Below are positions 25,645 to 34,538 of a stretch of DNA of 64,000 nucleotides, one piece after another. The stretch covers positions 770,001 to 834,000 of the forward strand of contig NZ_CP142850.1 in assembly GCF_036287235.1 (NCBI RefSeq), read 5' to 3'. The notes under the pieces are model-generated. The model was not told the origin of the DNA. It made no database searches and saw nothing but the letters and a program-made list of their open reading frames with translations. The DNA comes from Exiguobacterium sp. 9-2 (GTDB taxonomy: Bacteria; Bacillota; Bacilli; Exiguobacteriales; Exiguobacteriaceae). The position numbers were made by a program, and so were the translations under genes. The number at the start of each line of letters is the position of its first letter. The stretch's first letter is position 1.

Positions 25645-26209
25645 AGAAGCACGTCAAATCATTGAAAACACATTACCTGAGCGACGCTATGTGCATACGT
25701 TAGGTGTCGTCGAGACGGCACGACACTTGGCTCTTAAATATGGTGTTGACGAAGAAGAAGCAACACTTGCTGCCATGCTCCATGATTATGCAAAATACCG
25801 CGATACGAATGAGATGCGTTCGATTGCCGTTGAATTGAATCAACGGATCTTACTCGACTATGATGACGAACTACTTCATGCGCCAGTGGGTGCGGAGCTT
25901 GTGCGTCGAGAACTTGGTCTTGATTCAGACGTGATTTATCAGGCCATCGCGAATCATACAACAGGGGCACCTGGTATGCCGTTGCTTGATCAAATCATCT
26001 TCGTCGCGGATGCGATTGAGCCGAATCGTAGTTATTCGGGTGTCGAAGTGCTTCGTGAAGTAGCCGAACAGGATTTGACGGACGCCGTCATCGCAACACT
26101 CAGTCAGACGATTCATTTTTTATGTACAAAACAAGCTATCATCTTCCCGCGAACGATTGAGACCTATAATGCCTTCGTCGCGGCCAAACGAAAGGGGACC
26201 GTCCTATGA
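25634..26209 (+). CDS. yqeK: YqeK family HD-domain bis(nucleosyl)-tetraphosphatase (symmetrical)
   Basis: A 191-residue HD-domain hydrolase. Characterised YqeK enzymes split diadenosine tetraphosphate into two ADP. Metal ligands are seen in RYVHTLGVVETA (His near residue 21), the HD pair in MLHDYAK near residue 50, and IANHTTG near residue 99, with FVADAIEP near residue 117. The ATG at 25634 has GAGGAG upstream inside nadD. The gene overlaps rsfS by four bases. Confidence 0.9.
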   Translation: MRLEEARQIIENTLPERRYVHTLGVVETARHLALKYGVDEEEATLAAMLHDYAKYRDTNEMRSIAVELNQRILLDYDDELLHAPVGAELVRRELGLDSDVIYQAIANHTTGAPGMPLLDQIIFVADAIEPNRSYSGVEVLREVAEQDLTDAVIATLSQTIHFLCTKQAIIFPRTIETYNAFVAAKRKGTVL

Positions 26210-26553
26210 CAGTCGAACAAGAATTACAATTAATCGTAAATGCCATCGACGATAAACGTGCTGAAGATATCGTCGTCCTGAATATGTCGAGCATCTCACC
26301 AGTTGCCGACTATTTCGTCATCTGTGAAGGAAATTCAGAAAAACAAGTACAGGCGATCGCGCGTGAACTCAAAGAAGTCGCGCACGAACATAACCTGCCG
26401 ATCAAACGCCTCGAAGGATTCGATGCGGCACGTTGGGTGTTGGCGGATCTTGAAAACGTCGTTGTTCATGTCTTCCACCGTGACGATCGTGATTACTATA
26501 ACCTCGAAAAACTATGGGCAGATGCTCCAAAGGTTGAAGTCGAGGTCAACTAA
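26206..26553 (+). CDS. rsfS: Ribosomal silencing factor RsfS
   Basis: A 115-residue protein that binds ribosomal protein uL14 and prevents joining of the subunits when nutrients are low. Family hallmarks are DIVVLNMSSISPVADYFVIC near residue 21, GNSEKQVQAIA near residue 43, EGFDAARWVL near residue 71, and the end stretch VVVHVFHRDDRDYYNLEKLW. It overlaps both neighbours (ATGA with yqeK, TAATG with yqeM), so translation is coupled. Confidence 0.93.
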   Translation: MTVEQELQLIVNAIDDKRAEDIVVLNMSSISPVADYFVICEGNSEKQVQAIARELKEVAHEHNLPIKRLEGFDAARWVLADLENVVVHVFHRDDRDYYNLEKLWADAPKVEVEVN

Positions 26554-27281
26554 TGGCATACGAACAGTTCGCCTACATCTATGATGAATTGATGCAAGAC
26601 GTCCCTTACGATCAATGGGTTGACTGGGTCAAAGCATACGTTCCGATTGGAAGTACGATTGCTGATATCGGATGTGGAACGGGTACGGCGACGCTTGCAT
26701 TAGCAGCCCACTATGAGATGCTCGGGATCGATTTATCTGAAGAGATGCTCGAAGTCGCGCAGGAAAAAGCGATGGAAGAAGGATTGACTATTCAATTCTG
26801 GGCGCAAGACATGCGCGAAATCGAATTGCCGACACCTGTCGATGCCGTGACGATCCTATGCGACTCCTTGAATTATCTCCAGACGGAAGAGGATGTCAAA
26901 CAGACGTTTACGCATGTAGCAGCGATTCTAAAGGAGGGTGGACGTCTCTTATTTGATACACACTCCCCTTACAAAATGGAGACGCTGTTCAATGGGAAGA
27001 CGTACGCGACACATGCGGAACAAAGCTCGTATATCTGGTTCGCGGATCCTGGTGAAGCGCCGCTTTCTGTCGTCCATGAACTGACATTCTTCATCGAGGA
27101 GGAGGATGGTCGCTATGAGCGTGTCGATGAAACGCATCATCAGCGGACGTATCCTCCGGCACAATACGTAACATGGTTACGCGAAGCCGGATTCCGGGTT
27201 CTCGCGGTCACAGGCGATTTTGGACCGGACGCTCCTTCTGAGACAGTCGAGCGGATCTTCTTCGTTGCCGAAAAAATGTAA
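26553..27281 (+). CDS. yqeM: Class I SAM-dependent methyltransferase YqeM
   Basis: A 242-residue methyltransferase of unknown substrate, conserved in this operon in Bacillales. SAM-binding motif I is IADIGCGTGTATLAL near residue 36; the acidic residue after it is in LGIDLSEEML, and VTILCDSLNYL near residue 96 follows. It ends the ribosome/NAD block and is followed by a strong terminator. Confidence 0.88.
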   Translation: MAYEQFAYIYDELMQDVPYDQWVDWVKAYVPIGSTIADIGCGTGTATLALAAHYEMLGIDLSEEMLEVAQEKAMEEGLTIQFWAQDMREIELPTPVDAVTILCDSLNYLQTEEDVKQTFTHVAAILKEGGRLLFDTHSPYKMETLFNGKTYATHAEQSSYIWFADPGEAPLSVVHELTFFIEEEDGRYERVDETHHQRTYPPAQYVTWLREAGFRVLAVTGDFGPDAPSETVERIFFVAEKM

Positions 27282-27291
27282 AAGTGATTTC

Positions 27292-27347
27292 ATCCGTCTT
27301 CTTTTAGCGATACACGTTCGTGTTGCTTGAAGGAGACGGATTTTTTT
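27292..27347 (+). terminator. Intrinsic terminator between yqeM and comEA
   Basis: ATCCGTCT pairs with AGACGGAT, with an inner ACACG/CGTGT stem, followed by seven Ts. The next 160 bases hold no further gene I can support; they form the comEA leader. Confidence 0.9.
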
Positions 27348-27510
27348 GTTCGTGAAACAGATGCTAATTCAAAGTAACGGTATGGATGGTAGGACTTTCA
27401 TCCGACGAAACACCGCAGGATCGTGCTGTAAAGAATGGTTAGTGCGTATTCCTTCGTTTCCTGAAGTCTGTAGTGACCTGTTAGAGTCGTGGGAAAAGGA
27501 GGGATTCGTC

Positions 27511-28119
27511 TTGACCGTTCCACGTTTGCAACAGATAGCAGGTCTCGTCGTCGTCCTGCTGCTCATCATTTTATTGTTCGTACCATTACCCTCTTGTTCA
27601 AATGAAGCGATGGTCGATCAACCGTCCTTAACGGATAAACAACAAGAGGCAAAAGCAGAGCCAGCAGAAAAGGATACCTCGATTCGTGACAAACTCATCA
27701 TGGTCGACGTAAAAGGAGCAGTAGAAGCGCCTGGACCTTATCAATTCCATTTGGGTGATCGAGTGAAGGATGCAATCGAAAAAGCAAAGACGACTGCGAA
27801 AGCTGACATTCGACAAATGAATCTCGCGGCACGTCTCATTGATGGACAGGAAGTCATCGTGCCGGTAAAAAAGACGAAAGATCAGTCGAAACCAACGAAA
27901 CGCTCAAAAGCAGAGATACCGAAAGGATTGATTGACCTCAATGCGGCAACGGCGGAACAGTTGATGGAGGTTCCGGGAATTGGTCCCGCCAAAGCAGAAG
28001 CGATCTTAGCCTATCGTGAGGAGAAGGGGGGATTTGCGACATATGAATCACTCGGAGATGTGAAGGGCTTTGGGGAAAAGACGTTAGAATCGCTTAAATC
28101 CTACCTGATCGTCTACTGA
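27511..28119 (+). CDS. comEA: Competence protein ComEA, DNA receptor
   Basis: A 202-residue membrane-anchored DNA-binding protein of the natural transformation machinery. It has one membrane helix (about 8-26), a charged linker, an SLBB-type domain (about 60-115, MVDVKGAVEAPGPYQF) and a C-terminal double helix-hairpin-helix (LNAATAEQLMEVPGIGPAKA, about 145-202) that binds DNA. The TTG at 27511 has AAGGAGGG upstream and directly precedes the membrane helix; the frame is open for 55 codons before it, without a ribosome site. The stop overlaps the comEC start, and comEB, which lies between them in B. subtilis, is absent. Confidence 0.9.
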   Translation: MTVPRLQQIAGLVVVLLLIILLFVPLPSCSNEAMVDQPSLTDKQQEAKAEPAEKDTSIRDKLIMVDVKGAVEAPGPYQFHLGDRVKDAIEKAKTTAKADIRQMNLAARLIDGQEVIVPVKKTKDQSKPTKRSKAEIPKGLIDLNAATAEQLMEVPGIGPAKAEAILAYREEKGGFATYESLGDVKGFGEKTLESLKSYLIVY

Positions 28120-30281
28120 TGCCACTTCATGTGCTGTTCGTCCTCTTACTCATCGTTGCCATCAAAGAATCGATTTGGTGGTTAGTGCTCCTCATGCTCT
28201 TCGCTGTCTTGAAATCATGGTCTTTTTCAATCGGTCGTCTCTTTTTTCTGTTCATTCTGAGTTGCCTATTCATCGGAATGGGTCATCTGTCACCTGAACC
28301 GCATGACGTCTCGTCTGTTGACATCTTGTCAGGGAAGCGTAATGGGGATCGAATTCGTTATGAGGCAGAGAGTAACGGTCAATCGGTTCTATTGACGGCA
28401 ACGATTACGGAAGAAGAAACAGGATACGAACGAATCGGGCACTCCTGTCGCGTAAATACGGAACCGCTCGATGTCCGCCAACAATCGAATGCTGGAGGGT
28501 TTGATGAACAGCAATTCATGCATACACATCGTTACGCTGGAAAGTGGGAAGTCCGTTCATTTGATTCCTGTCATCCGACACCTGGGTATGCGGCAGAAGG
28601 AAGACGGGTACGTGAAGTATGGTTAAAGCGGATCGAAGAATTGTTACCACAAAAGCAAGCATTCTACGTCGAAGCGCTTGTGTTTGGTGAGGATCGACTA
28701 ATGGATCAAGTGACGCTCGAACGGTTTAAGAAATTCGGCTTATTACATGCAATCGTCATCTCAGGATCACATATCGCTTTTTTAGTATTTAGTCTGCTGT
28801 ATGTCTTACGAAAAATCAGAATGACAAAAGAAAAACGACTCGATATCGTTCTTATCTTACTGCCGATTTACGGATGGTTGACGGAGTGGAGCCCTCCAGT
28901 CACACGAGCTGTTCTTGTCGCGATCATTCTGTTGCTCGGTCGTCGTTTCCACAAACCGTTAGATCCGGTGGAGGTCATTGCAGGGGTAGCGGCTTTTCAA
29001 TTGGCGATTCAACCGACTGTCATTTACGATATCGGATTTCAATTGACGGTCGGACTGACGCTGTTTCTTGTGCTGTCGAGACGACTAATGGGTTCGGTTC
29101 GTCGTCCTTGGAACTGGCTGCTGATCAGTGCTTGGGCACAGTTTGGAACACTCCTCTTTTTGCAGGGTATTGAACAGACGACTGTTTCAATTTGGTCGCC
29201 ATTGTTGAACCTATTGATTGGTAGCTGGATTGAATGGGTGATTCTGCCGGGATCGTTCATTCTCGCGACACTTCCGTTCTTACCGATTCGTTCAACGTTT
29301 CAGATCGCGCATCAGTATGCGATTCAATGGATGGATCAAGTGTTACGACTGGCGGAGGATTTACCGTTGGCGATGGTTGCCGTTCCGGCATTTTCTCCGA
29401 TCGTCTTGACGATCGTCGTTGTCGGAATGGGAATCGCTTGGTTCATTGCTGAGCGGAGATGGTGGGGGCATGGTCTCCCGTTGATCCTTTTACTTGCGGC
29501 ATGGGGCTACACGGAGTGGCGCGCACCTGAGCAAGTCACGTTTTTAGATGTTGGGCAAGGCGATAGTATCGTGCTTGAGAAAGCAGGAGAGACATTCGTC
29601 GTGGATAGCGGTGGCGTTTATCAACAAACGACGCATCCACTGCTCCGTCCGTTTGATCCAGGTAGTCATATCGTCGCTCCCTTTTTATTCACACGAGGAG
29701 AAGCCGAAATTGACGGTCTGATCGTGACACATGCTGATCACGATCACGTCGGTGGACTTCTAGGTGTACTGCGCCAAGTTCGCGTGAAAACCATTTATTT
29801 AGGTGCATATGACAACATGGATGAGAAGCGAAATGATTTGATTCGTTCCATCGAAGCCACTGGAACGCGTGTTGAGTTCGTTCAAAAGGGACAAACGATT
29901 CGTCCTTGGTTACAGGTACTTGCACCAACTGGACGAAAAGAAGAAGAAAACGATCGGTCTATCATATTACTCGCACAGATTGCCAAGCAACGTGTTTTAC
30001 TGACAGGCGACGCTGGACTAGCAATCGAAGACGAGTTAAAGATTGGTCCGATCGATATTCTAAAAGCAGGTCATCATGGTTCGAACACGTCGACCGGTGA
30101 AGAACTCTTACGAAAGACGAATCCGAAGATTGTCATCTTGTCAGTCGGACGAAAAAATCGATACGGGCATCCACATCCGGACGTCCTCGAACGAATCGGG
30201 ACAGATCGGATCGTCTTTCGAACGGATGAGGACGGGAGTGTAACTTGTTCTTCAGCGGGCTGTGAACCTATGATAAAATAA
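28119..30281 (+). CDS. comEC: ComEC/Rec2 family DNA uptake channel
   Basis: A 720-residue membrane protein that moves single-stranded DNA into the cell. The parts in order are two to three short membrane segments and an extracellular DUF4131-like region (about 60-160), then the competence domain with several membrane helices (about 190-450, containing ALVFGEDRLM and AIVISGSHIAFL). The last part is a metallo-beta-lactamase-like domain (from about 470) with FLDVGQGDSIVLE, THADHDHVGGLL and LKAGHHGSNTSTG motifs. The intact metal motif suggests nuclease-type function. The ATG overlaps the comEA stop. Confidence 0.92.
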   Translation: MPLHVLFVLLLIVAIKESIWWLVLLMLFAVLKSWSFSIGRLFFLFILSCLFIGMGHLSPEPHDVSSVDILSGKRNGDRIRYEAESNGQSVLLTATITEEETGYERIGHSCRVNTEPLDVRQQSNAGGFDEQQFMHTHRYAGKWEVRSFDSCHPTPGYAAEGRRVREVWLKRIEELLPQKQAFYVEALVFGEDRLMDQVTLERFKKFGLLHAIVISGSHIAFLVFSLLYVLRKIRMTKEKRLDIVLILLPIYGWLTEWSPPVTRAVLVAIILLLGRRFHKPLDPVEVIAGVAAFQLAIQPTVIYDIGFQLTVGLTLFLVLSRRLMGSVRRPWNWLLISAWAQFGTLLFLQGIEQTTVSIWSPLLNLLIGSWIEWVILPGSFILATLPFLPIRSTFQIAHQYAIQWMDQVLRLAEDLPLAMVAVPAFSPIVLTIVVVGMGIAWFIAERRWWGHGLPLILLLAAWGYTEWRAPEQVTFLDVGQGDSIVLEKAGETFVVDSGGVYQQTTHPLLRPFDPGSHIVAPFLFTRGEAEIDGLIVTHADHDHVGGLLGVLRQVRVKTIYLGAYDNMDEKRNDLIRSIEATGTRVEFVQKGQTIRPWLQVLAPTGRKEEENDRSIILLAQIAKQRVLLTGDAGLAIEDELKIGPIDILKAGHHGSNTSTGEELLRKTNPKIVILSVGRKNRYGHPHPDVLERIGTDRIVFRTDEDGSVTCSSAGCEPMIK

Positions 30282-30313
30282 AAAAACAGCAACCCCCCAA
30301 GGTTGCTGTTTTA
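30281..30313. terminator. Bidirectional terminator between comEC and yqzM
   Basis: AAACAGCAACC pairs with GGTTGCTGTTT around six bases. The minus strand has the longer T run, so it is best suited to yqzM, but it also follows the comEC stop. Confidence 0.85.
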
Positions 30314-30317
30314 CTGA

Positions 30318-30479
30318 TTATAGACTTAAGAACTTAATTGCGACACCGATGATGAACAAGACTGCGAAGAAGCCGAATGATGCACCAAAACCAACGGCAG
30401 AGTCGAGCGCATCGTTGCGTTTTGATTGAATATCGTTCTCGAACGCGTTTTCACTTGGTGGGCGTACTGAATGTGCCAT
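30318..30479 (-). CDS. yqzM: YqzM family small membrane protein
   Basis: A 53-residue protein with one C-terminal membrane helix (about 29-50). The central stretch NDIQSKRNDALDSAVGFG and the FGFFAVLFII helix match B. subtilis YqzM, which also lies between comEC and holA. Its function is unknown. The ATG follows AAGGGGGAA. The promoter region contains a 24-base inverted repeat. Confidence 0.85.
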   Translation of the reverse strand: MAHSVRPPSENAFENDIQSKRNDALDSAVGFGASFGFFAVLFIIGVAIKFLSL

Positions 30480-30499
30480 GCTGCATTCCCCCTTAATAG

Positions 30500-30523
30500 A
30501 TTCCGCTTCTAGTATAGCGGAAT
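30500..30523. promoter_or_regulatory. Inverted repeat over the yqzM -10 region
   Basis: ATTCCGCT and AGCGGAAT are perfect arms eight bases apart. The spacer contains TATACT on the minus strand (30516-30511), a good -10 for yqzM. The repeat lies between the divergent yqzM and holA genes and looks like an operator. Confidence 0.4.
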
Positions 30524-30576
30524 AAAAGAGGATTATCTATGATGAAGTTAAGAACAAACTGTGAAATGTGGTGGGA

Positions 30577-31581
30577 ATGATGAAAACTCCTTGGCTCGTC
30601 AACGGAAAATTAGCGAATTTATACTTATTATATGGAACGGAACGACATCTGTTAGAAGAATGGGAACGTGAAATCGTGAAAGCGGCTCTTCCGGACGGAG
30701 AACGCTTTGATTATATGAAAATCGATTTGAACGACCAACCGCTTGATGCGGTGCTTGATGAAGCAGAGACGGTGCCATTCTTGAGTGACTACCGTGTCGT
30801 CGTTGCAAAACCTGCAACGTTTCTGACAGGAGCAAAAGATAAAAAACAACATAACCTCGAACGGTTAGCAGATTATATCCTACAACCGGCAGACTATGCG
30901 GTCGTTGTCTTGATTGTCGAAGCAGAAAAGCTCGATGAACGAAAAACCGTCGTTAAACGATTGAAGGAGCGCGCGACGGTGCTGGAGGCGAAAAAACCGA
31001 CGACCGAAGAGCTGTTCCGCTTCGTCCTGGATGCCGTCAATGACAAAGGGTACCGGATGGAACGTCCGGCGATCGAGCGGCTTATTTTCCTGACTGCTGA
31101 GATGTGGGGGACATTAGCGCACGAACTGGAGAAGTTGATGTTGTTCGCAGGAGATCGACCGACGATCGAAATCGAGGATGTCGATTTGTTGGTTCCGCGG
31201 ACATTAGAGGACAACGTTTTTCAATTAACGGACTACTTGATGAAGCGTCAACTCGAACCAGCAATCCGTTTGATTCGCGACCTTGAAAAACAGGGACAGG
31301 AAGTGTTGGCCCTTCTTGGGCTGATGGCACGCCAATACCGGATGATGCTGTTATCGAAACGATTAGCAGAACAAGGATACGGAGAACGACAAATCGCATC
31401 GAAAGTCGGAGCCCATCCCTATGCGATCAAATTGGCATTACAATCTGCGAAGCGGTTTACCTTTGCGCAGCTCGAGCAAGCACTCATCGCCATCACGACC
31501 ACGGATGAAGGCATGAAGACGGGGCGCGGTGATAAGAAGATTCTATTCGATGCGTTGATCGTTCGCTTAGCGACACTATAG
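30577..31581 (+). CDS. holA: DNA polymerase III delta subunit
   Basis: The clamp-loader subunit that opens the beta sliding clamp during DNA replication. The protein of about 334 residues has the family start NLYLLYGTERHLLEEWE, a RecQ-like nucleotide-binding fold lacking Walker residues (YRVVVAKPATFLTG near residue 70), a central helical domain, and a C-terminal collar domain. The start is uncertain: adjacent ATGs at 30577 and 30580, and two upstream GTGs, are all in frame with only a weak GGTGGGA site. B. subtilis has the same gene (yqeN) in the same place. Confidence 0.9.
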   Translation: MMKTPWLVNGKLANLYLLYGTERHLLEEWEREIVKAALPDGERFDYMKIDLNDQPLDAVLDEAETVPFLSDYRVVVAKPATFLTGAKDKKQHNLERLADYILQPADYAVVVLIVEAEKLDERKTVVKRLKERATVLEAKKPTTEELFRFVLDAVNDKGYRMERPAIERLIFLTAEMWGTLAHELEKLMLFAGDRPTIEIEDVDLLVPRTLEDNVFQLTDYLMKRQLEPAIRLIRDLEKQGQEVLALLGLMARQYRMMLLSKRLAEQGYGERQIASKVGAHPYAIKLALQSAKRFTFAQLEQALIAITTTDEGMKTGRGDKKILFDALIVRLATL

Positions 31582-31590
31582 AGGAGGAGA

Positions 31591-32037
31591 ATGATGATGG
31601 AAGTCCAGCTCATAACAGCAGAAGAAGTCATCCCATTACGGCATGAAGTGTTGCGTCCGCATCAACCACGTGAAGCGTGTGTTTATCCAGACGATGCGCG
31701 TGCCTCGACGTTTCATCTCGGCGGGATAAAAGCACAACAAATTGTCGCGATCGGTAGTTTCTCGGAACAATCACATGCACAAGCGCCAGGAGCGACGTAC
31801 CAACTTCGTGGCATGGCGTCGAGTGAACAAGTGCGTGGTGAAGGATATGGTCGGGCGCTGATCGAAGAAGCCCGTCGTCTCTTGAAAGAACGACAAGTGA
31901 CAGCTTGGTGGTGTAACGCCCGCGTTACGGCCCTTCCTTTTTATGAGCGTCTTGGACTAGAACGTGTTGGAGAACCCTTCCTCATTGAAGGAATTGGTAT
32001 TCACTATGTCATGATCGACCGTCTAGACGACAACTAA
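31591..32037 (+). CDS. GNAT family N-acetyltransferase
   Basis: A 148-residue acetyltransferase with the acetyl-CoA-binding motif A, YQLRGMASSEQVRGEGYGRALIE, near residue 70 (RGEGYG as the Q/RxxGxG/A loop). ARVTALPFYERLGLERVG lies near residue 110. The substrate is unknown. It follows holA after nine bases, with GGAGGAGA as ribosome site. It is not part of the conserved holA-rpsT order of B. subtilis and so looks inserted in this lineage. Confidence 0.82.
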   Translation: MMMEVQLITAEEVIPLRHEVLRPHQPREACVYPDDARASTFHLGGIKAQQIVAIGSFSEQSHAQAPGATYQLRGMASSEQVRGEGYGRALIEEARRLLKERQVTAWWCNARVTALPFYERLGLERVGEPFLIEGIGIHYVMIDRLDDN

Positions 32038-32043
32038 GACAGC

Positions 32044-32092
32044 AAATGGCGGACGAAGGAATCGTTTCACACGAGTCCTTCGTCCGCCATTT
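32044..32092 (+). terminator. Long perfect terminator hairpin after the acetyltransferase
   Basis: A 17-base-pair perfect stem, AAATGGCGGACGAAGGA with its complement, around a 15-base loop. Only three Ts end the stem, but the A/T-rich pairs at the base support termination. Confidence 0.75.
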
Positions 32093-32100
32093 CAGATCAT

Positions 32101-32138
32101 ATAAAAAATCGCCACTGGAGATACCTCCTAGTGGCGAC
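32101..32138 (-). terminator. Intrinsic terminator of rpsT
   Basis: On the minus strand GTCGCCACT pairs with AGTGGCGAT, with an inner GGAG/CTCC stem, followed by six Ts. Confidence 0.88.
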
Positions 32139-32163
32139 CCATCACCGTATTCTTCGGAAAGAA

Positions 32164-32424
32164 TTAAAGTGCGTTTACGAGTTTAGCGAGACGTGATTTG
32201 TCACGACCAGCTTTGTTGCTGTGGATGAGACCTTTAGCAGCAGCTTTGTCGATTTTTTTAGAAGCTGTAGCGAAAGCAAGGACCGCTTGGTCTTTGTTAC
32301 CTTCAGCTGCGAAAGTTTCGACTGCTTTAATCGCTGAACGCATTGCCGATTTACGTTGTACGTTAGCGACGCGGCGTTTTTCAGCTGTTTTAACGCGTTT
32401 GATTGCTGATTTAATGTTAGCCAT
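32164..32424 (-). CDS. rpsT: 30S ribosomal protein S20
   Basis: A small basic ribosomal protein of 86 residues that binds 16S rRNA. The start [18 protein letters not shown] and the [17 protein letters not shown] end are diagnostic. The ATG at 32424 follows GGAGGTGA, and an in-frame start nine codons upstream lies before that site. As in most Bacillales it is transcribed opposite to lepA. Codon use is strongly biased, as expected for a highly expressed gene. Confidence 0.96.
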   Translation of the reverse strand: MANIKSAIKRVKTAEKRRVANVQRKSAMRSAIKAVETFAAEGNKDQAVLAFATASKKIDKAAAKGLIHSNKAGRDKSRLAKLVNAL

Positions 32425-32604
32425 GGATGATTCACCTCCAATAAAACTCATTCGAGATTTATATTCGCATATCTGCAGTTATCGTTCAACAGAACAAACA
32501 CAATTGTAGCAAACGTTTTTCTTAAAAGCAATACGACGTCTAGGGAATCTTCACATTTTGTTTTTCGGGTAAAACAAAACGAGATAGTACAGTGAAGCGC
32601 TTTT

Positions 32605-32613
32605 TGGTATAAT
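32605..32613 (+). promoter_or_regulatory. Extended -10 promoter of lepA
   Basis: TGGTATAAT lies about 45 bases before the lepA start. No clear -35 is seen at 17 bases. Confidence 0.5.
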
Positions 32614-32656
32614 GAACCGTATGTACGTTTGAAAATAAGGTAAGGTGACTCTAAAC

Positions 32657-34480
32657 ATGACGAATGAAGACCGTTTAAAGCGGCAGAAGAGTATTCGTAA
32701 CTTCTCGATCATTGCCCATATCGATCACGGGAAGTCGACACTCGCTGACCGAATTTTAGAAAAAACTGGCGCGTTGACATCGCGCGAAATGAAAGATCAG
32801 ACACTTGATGCCATGGAGCTCGAACGTGAGCGTGGCATCACGATTAAACTCAACGCTGTTCAATTGAAGTATACAGCAAAAGACGGGGAAGATTACATTC
32901 TTCACCTCATTGATACACCGGGACACGTCGACTTCACATATGAAGTCTCGCGTTCACTGGCAGCTTGTGAAGGGGCTGTCCTCGTCGTCGATGCGGCGCA
33001 AGGAATCGAAGCGCAGACGCTTGCGAACGTTTACTTAGCACTCGACAACGATCTCGAAATCCTCCCGATCATCAACAAAATCGATTTGCCTTCTGCAGAC
33101 GTCGAACGCGTCCGTCAAGAAATCGAAGATGTCATCGGACTTGATGCGTCTGAAGCCGTTCCGACATCCGCGAAAGCCGGAATCGGAATCGAAGAAATTC
33201 TCGAACAGATCGTCGAGAAAGTACCAGCTCCGACGGGTGATCCCTCTGCACCGCTTGAAGCATTGATCTTCGACTCGTACTATGATGCGTATCGTGGTGT
33301 CGTTGCCTCGATTCGAGTCGTCAACGGAACAGTTAAGGTTGGCGATAAAATCCGAATGATGTCGACAGGTAAGGATTTCGAAGTCCTTGAACTTGCTGTT
33401 GCAACACCAAAACCATTACGTCAGCAAGAATTGACAGTTGGTGATGTTGGAACGTTGTCGGCCTCGATCAAAACGGTCGGCGATGTACGTGTCGGGGATA
33501 CGATTACGCTCGCGAAACAGCCGGCTGCTGAAGCACTGCCAGGATACCGAAAAATGAATCCGATGGTGTACTGTGGACTCTATCCGATCGATGCTGCGAA
33601 ATACAATGATTTACGAGAAGCACTTGAAAAACTGCAACTCAGTGACGCGGCGCTCGAATTCGAACCAGAGACTTCACAAGCACTCGGATTCGGATTCCGT
33701 TGTGGATTCCTCGGGATGCTCCACATGGAAATCATTCAGGAGCGGATCGAACGTGAGTTCAACATCGATATGATCACGACGGCACCGTCCGTTATCTATC
33801 ACGTGACGACGACAGCGGGTGAAGTCTTGCATGTTGATAACCCATCGAAGATGCCGGATCAGCAAAAAGTTGAATTCATTGAAGAGCCGTTCGTTAAGGC
33901 TGCTGTCATGACACCGAATGATTACGTTGGTGCAATCATGGAGTTGTGTCAGAAGAAACGCGGAACATTCGTCGATATGCAATACATCGATACGACACGT
34001 GTCAAAATCACCTATGAATTGCCGTTATCTGAGATCGTCTACGATTTCTTTGATCAGTTGAAATCGAGTACAAAAGGATATGCGTCACTTGATTATGAAT
34101 TGATCGGCTATCAACAGTCGCGTCTCGTCAAGATGGATATCCTTCTTAATAACGAAAACGTCGATGCGCTCAGCTTCATCGTTCACCGTGACTTCGCGTA
34201 CGAACGTGGAAAGGTCATCGTTGATAAGCTGAAGGAATTGATTCCGCGGATGCAGTTCGAAGTGCCGATTCAGGCAGCAGTCGGAACAAAGATTGTCGCG
34301 CGTTCGACGATTAAAGCATTACGGAAGAACGTTCTCGCGAAATGTTACGGGGGAGACATCTCTCGGAAACGGAAGTTGCTCGAGAAGCAAAAAGAAGGTA
34401 AGAAACGCATGAAGATGGTAGGCTCAGTAGAGGTACCGCAAGAAGCCTTCATGTCCGTTCTATCTATGGACGAAGATTAA
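32657..34480 (+). CDS. lepA: Elongation factor 4 (LepA)
   Basis: A 607-residue translational GTPase that back-translocates or remodels stalled ribosomes. The G motifs are AHIDHGKST (G1, near residue 18), RGITIK (G2), DTPGHVDF (G3, near residue 79) and NKID (G4, near residue 133). The C-terminal region with [15 protein letters not shown]-like sequence is specific to LepA. The ATG at 32657 follows AAGGTGA; an in-frame GTG four codons earlier lies within that site. The sporulation genes gpr and spoIIP that precede lepA in B. subtilis are missing. Confidence 0.96.
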   Translation: MTNEDRLKRQKSIRNFSIIAHIDHGKSTLADRILEKTGALTSREMKDQTLDAMELERERGITIKLNAVQLKYTAKDGEDYILHLIDTPGHVDFTYEVSRSLAACEGAVLVVDAAQGIEAQTLANVYLALDNDLEILPIINKIDLPSADVERVRQEIEDVIGLDASEAVPTSAKAGIGIEEILEQIVEKVPAPTGDPSAPLEALIFDSYYDAYRGVVASIRVVNGTVKVGDKIRMMSTGKDFEVLELAVATPKPLRQQELTVGDVGTLSASIKTVGDVRVGDTITLAKQPAAEALPGYRKMNPMVYCGLYPIDAAKYNDLREALEKLQLSDAALEFEPETSQALGFGFRCGFLGMLHMEIIQERIEREFNIDMITTAPSVIYHVTTTAGEVLHVDNPSKMPDQQKVEFIEEPFVKAAVMTPNDYVGAIMELCQKKRGTFVDMQYIDTTRVKITYELPLSEIVYDFFDQLKSSTKGYASLDYELIGYQQSRLVKMDILLNNENVDALSFIVHRDFAYERGKVIVDKLKELIPRMQFEVPIQAAVGTKIVARSTIKALRKNVLAKCYGGDISRKRKLLEKQKEGKKRMKMVGSVEVPQEAFMSVLSMDED

Positions 34481-34486
34481 ACAGGT

Positions 34487-34510
34487 GGGGGGCGCTTGCG
34501 TCCCCTTTTT
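34487..34510 (+). terminator. Probable terminator of lepA
   Basis: GGGG(G)CGC and GCG(T)CCCC pair around TT, followed by five Ts. The small loop makes the exact pairing uncertain. Confidence 0.6.
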
Positions 34511-34538
34511 GGTTTTTATAGAGAAAGGATGAGGCGAA

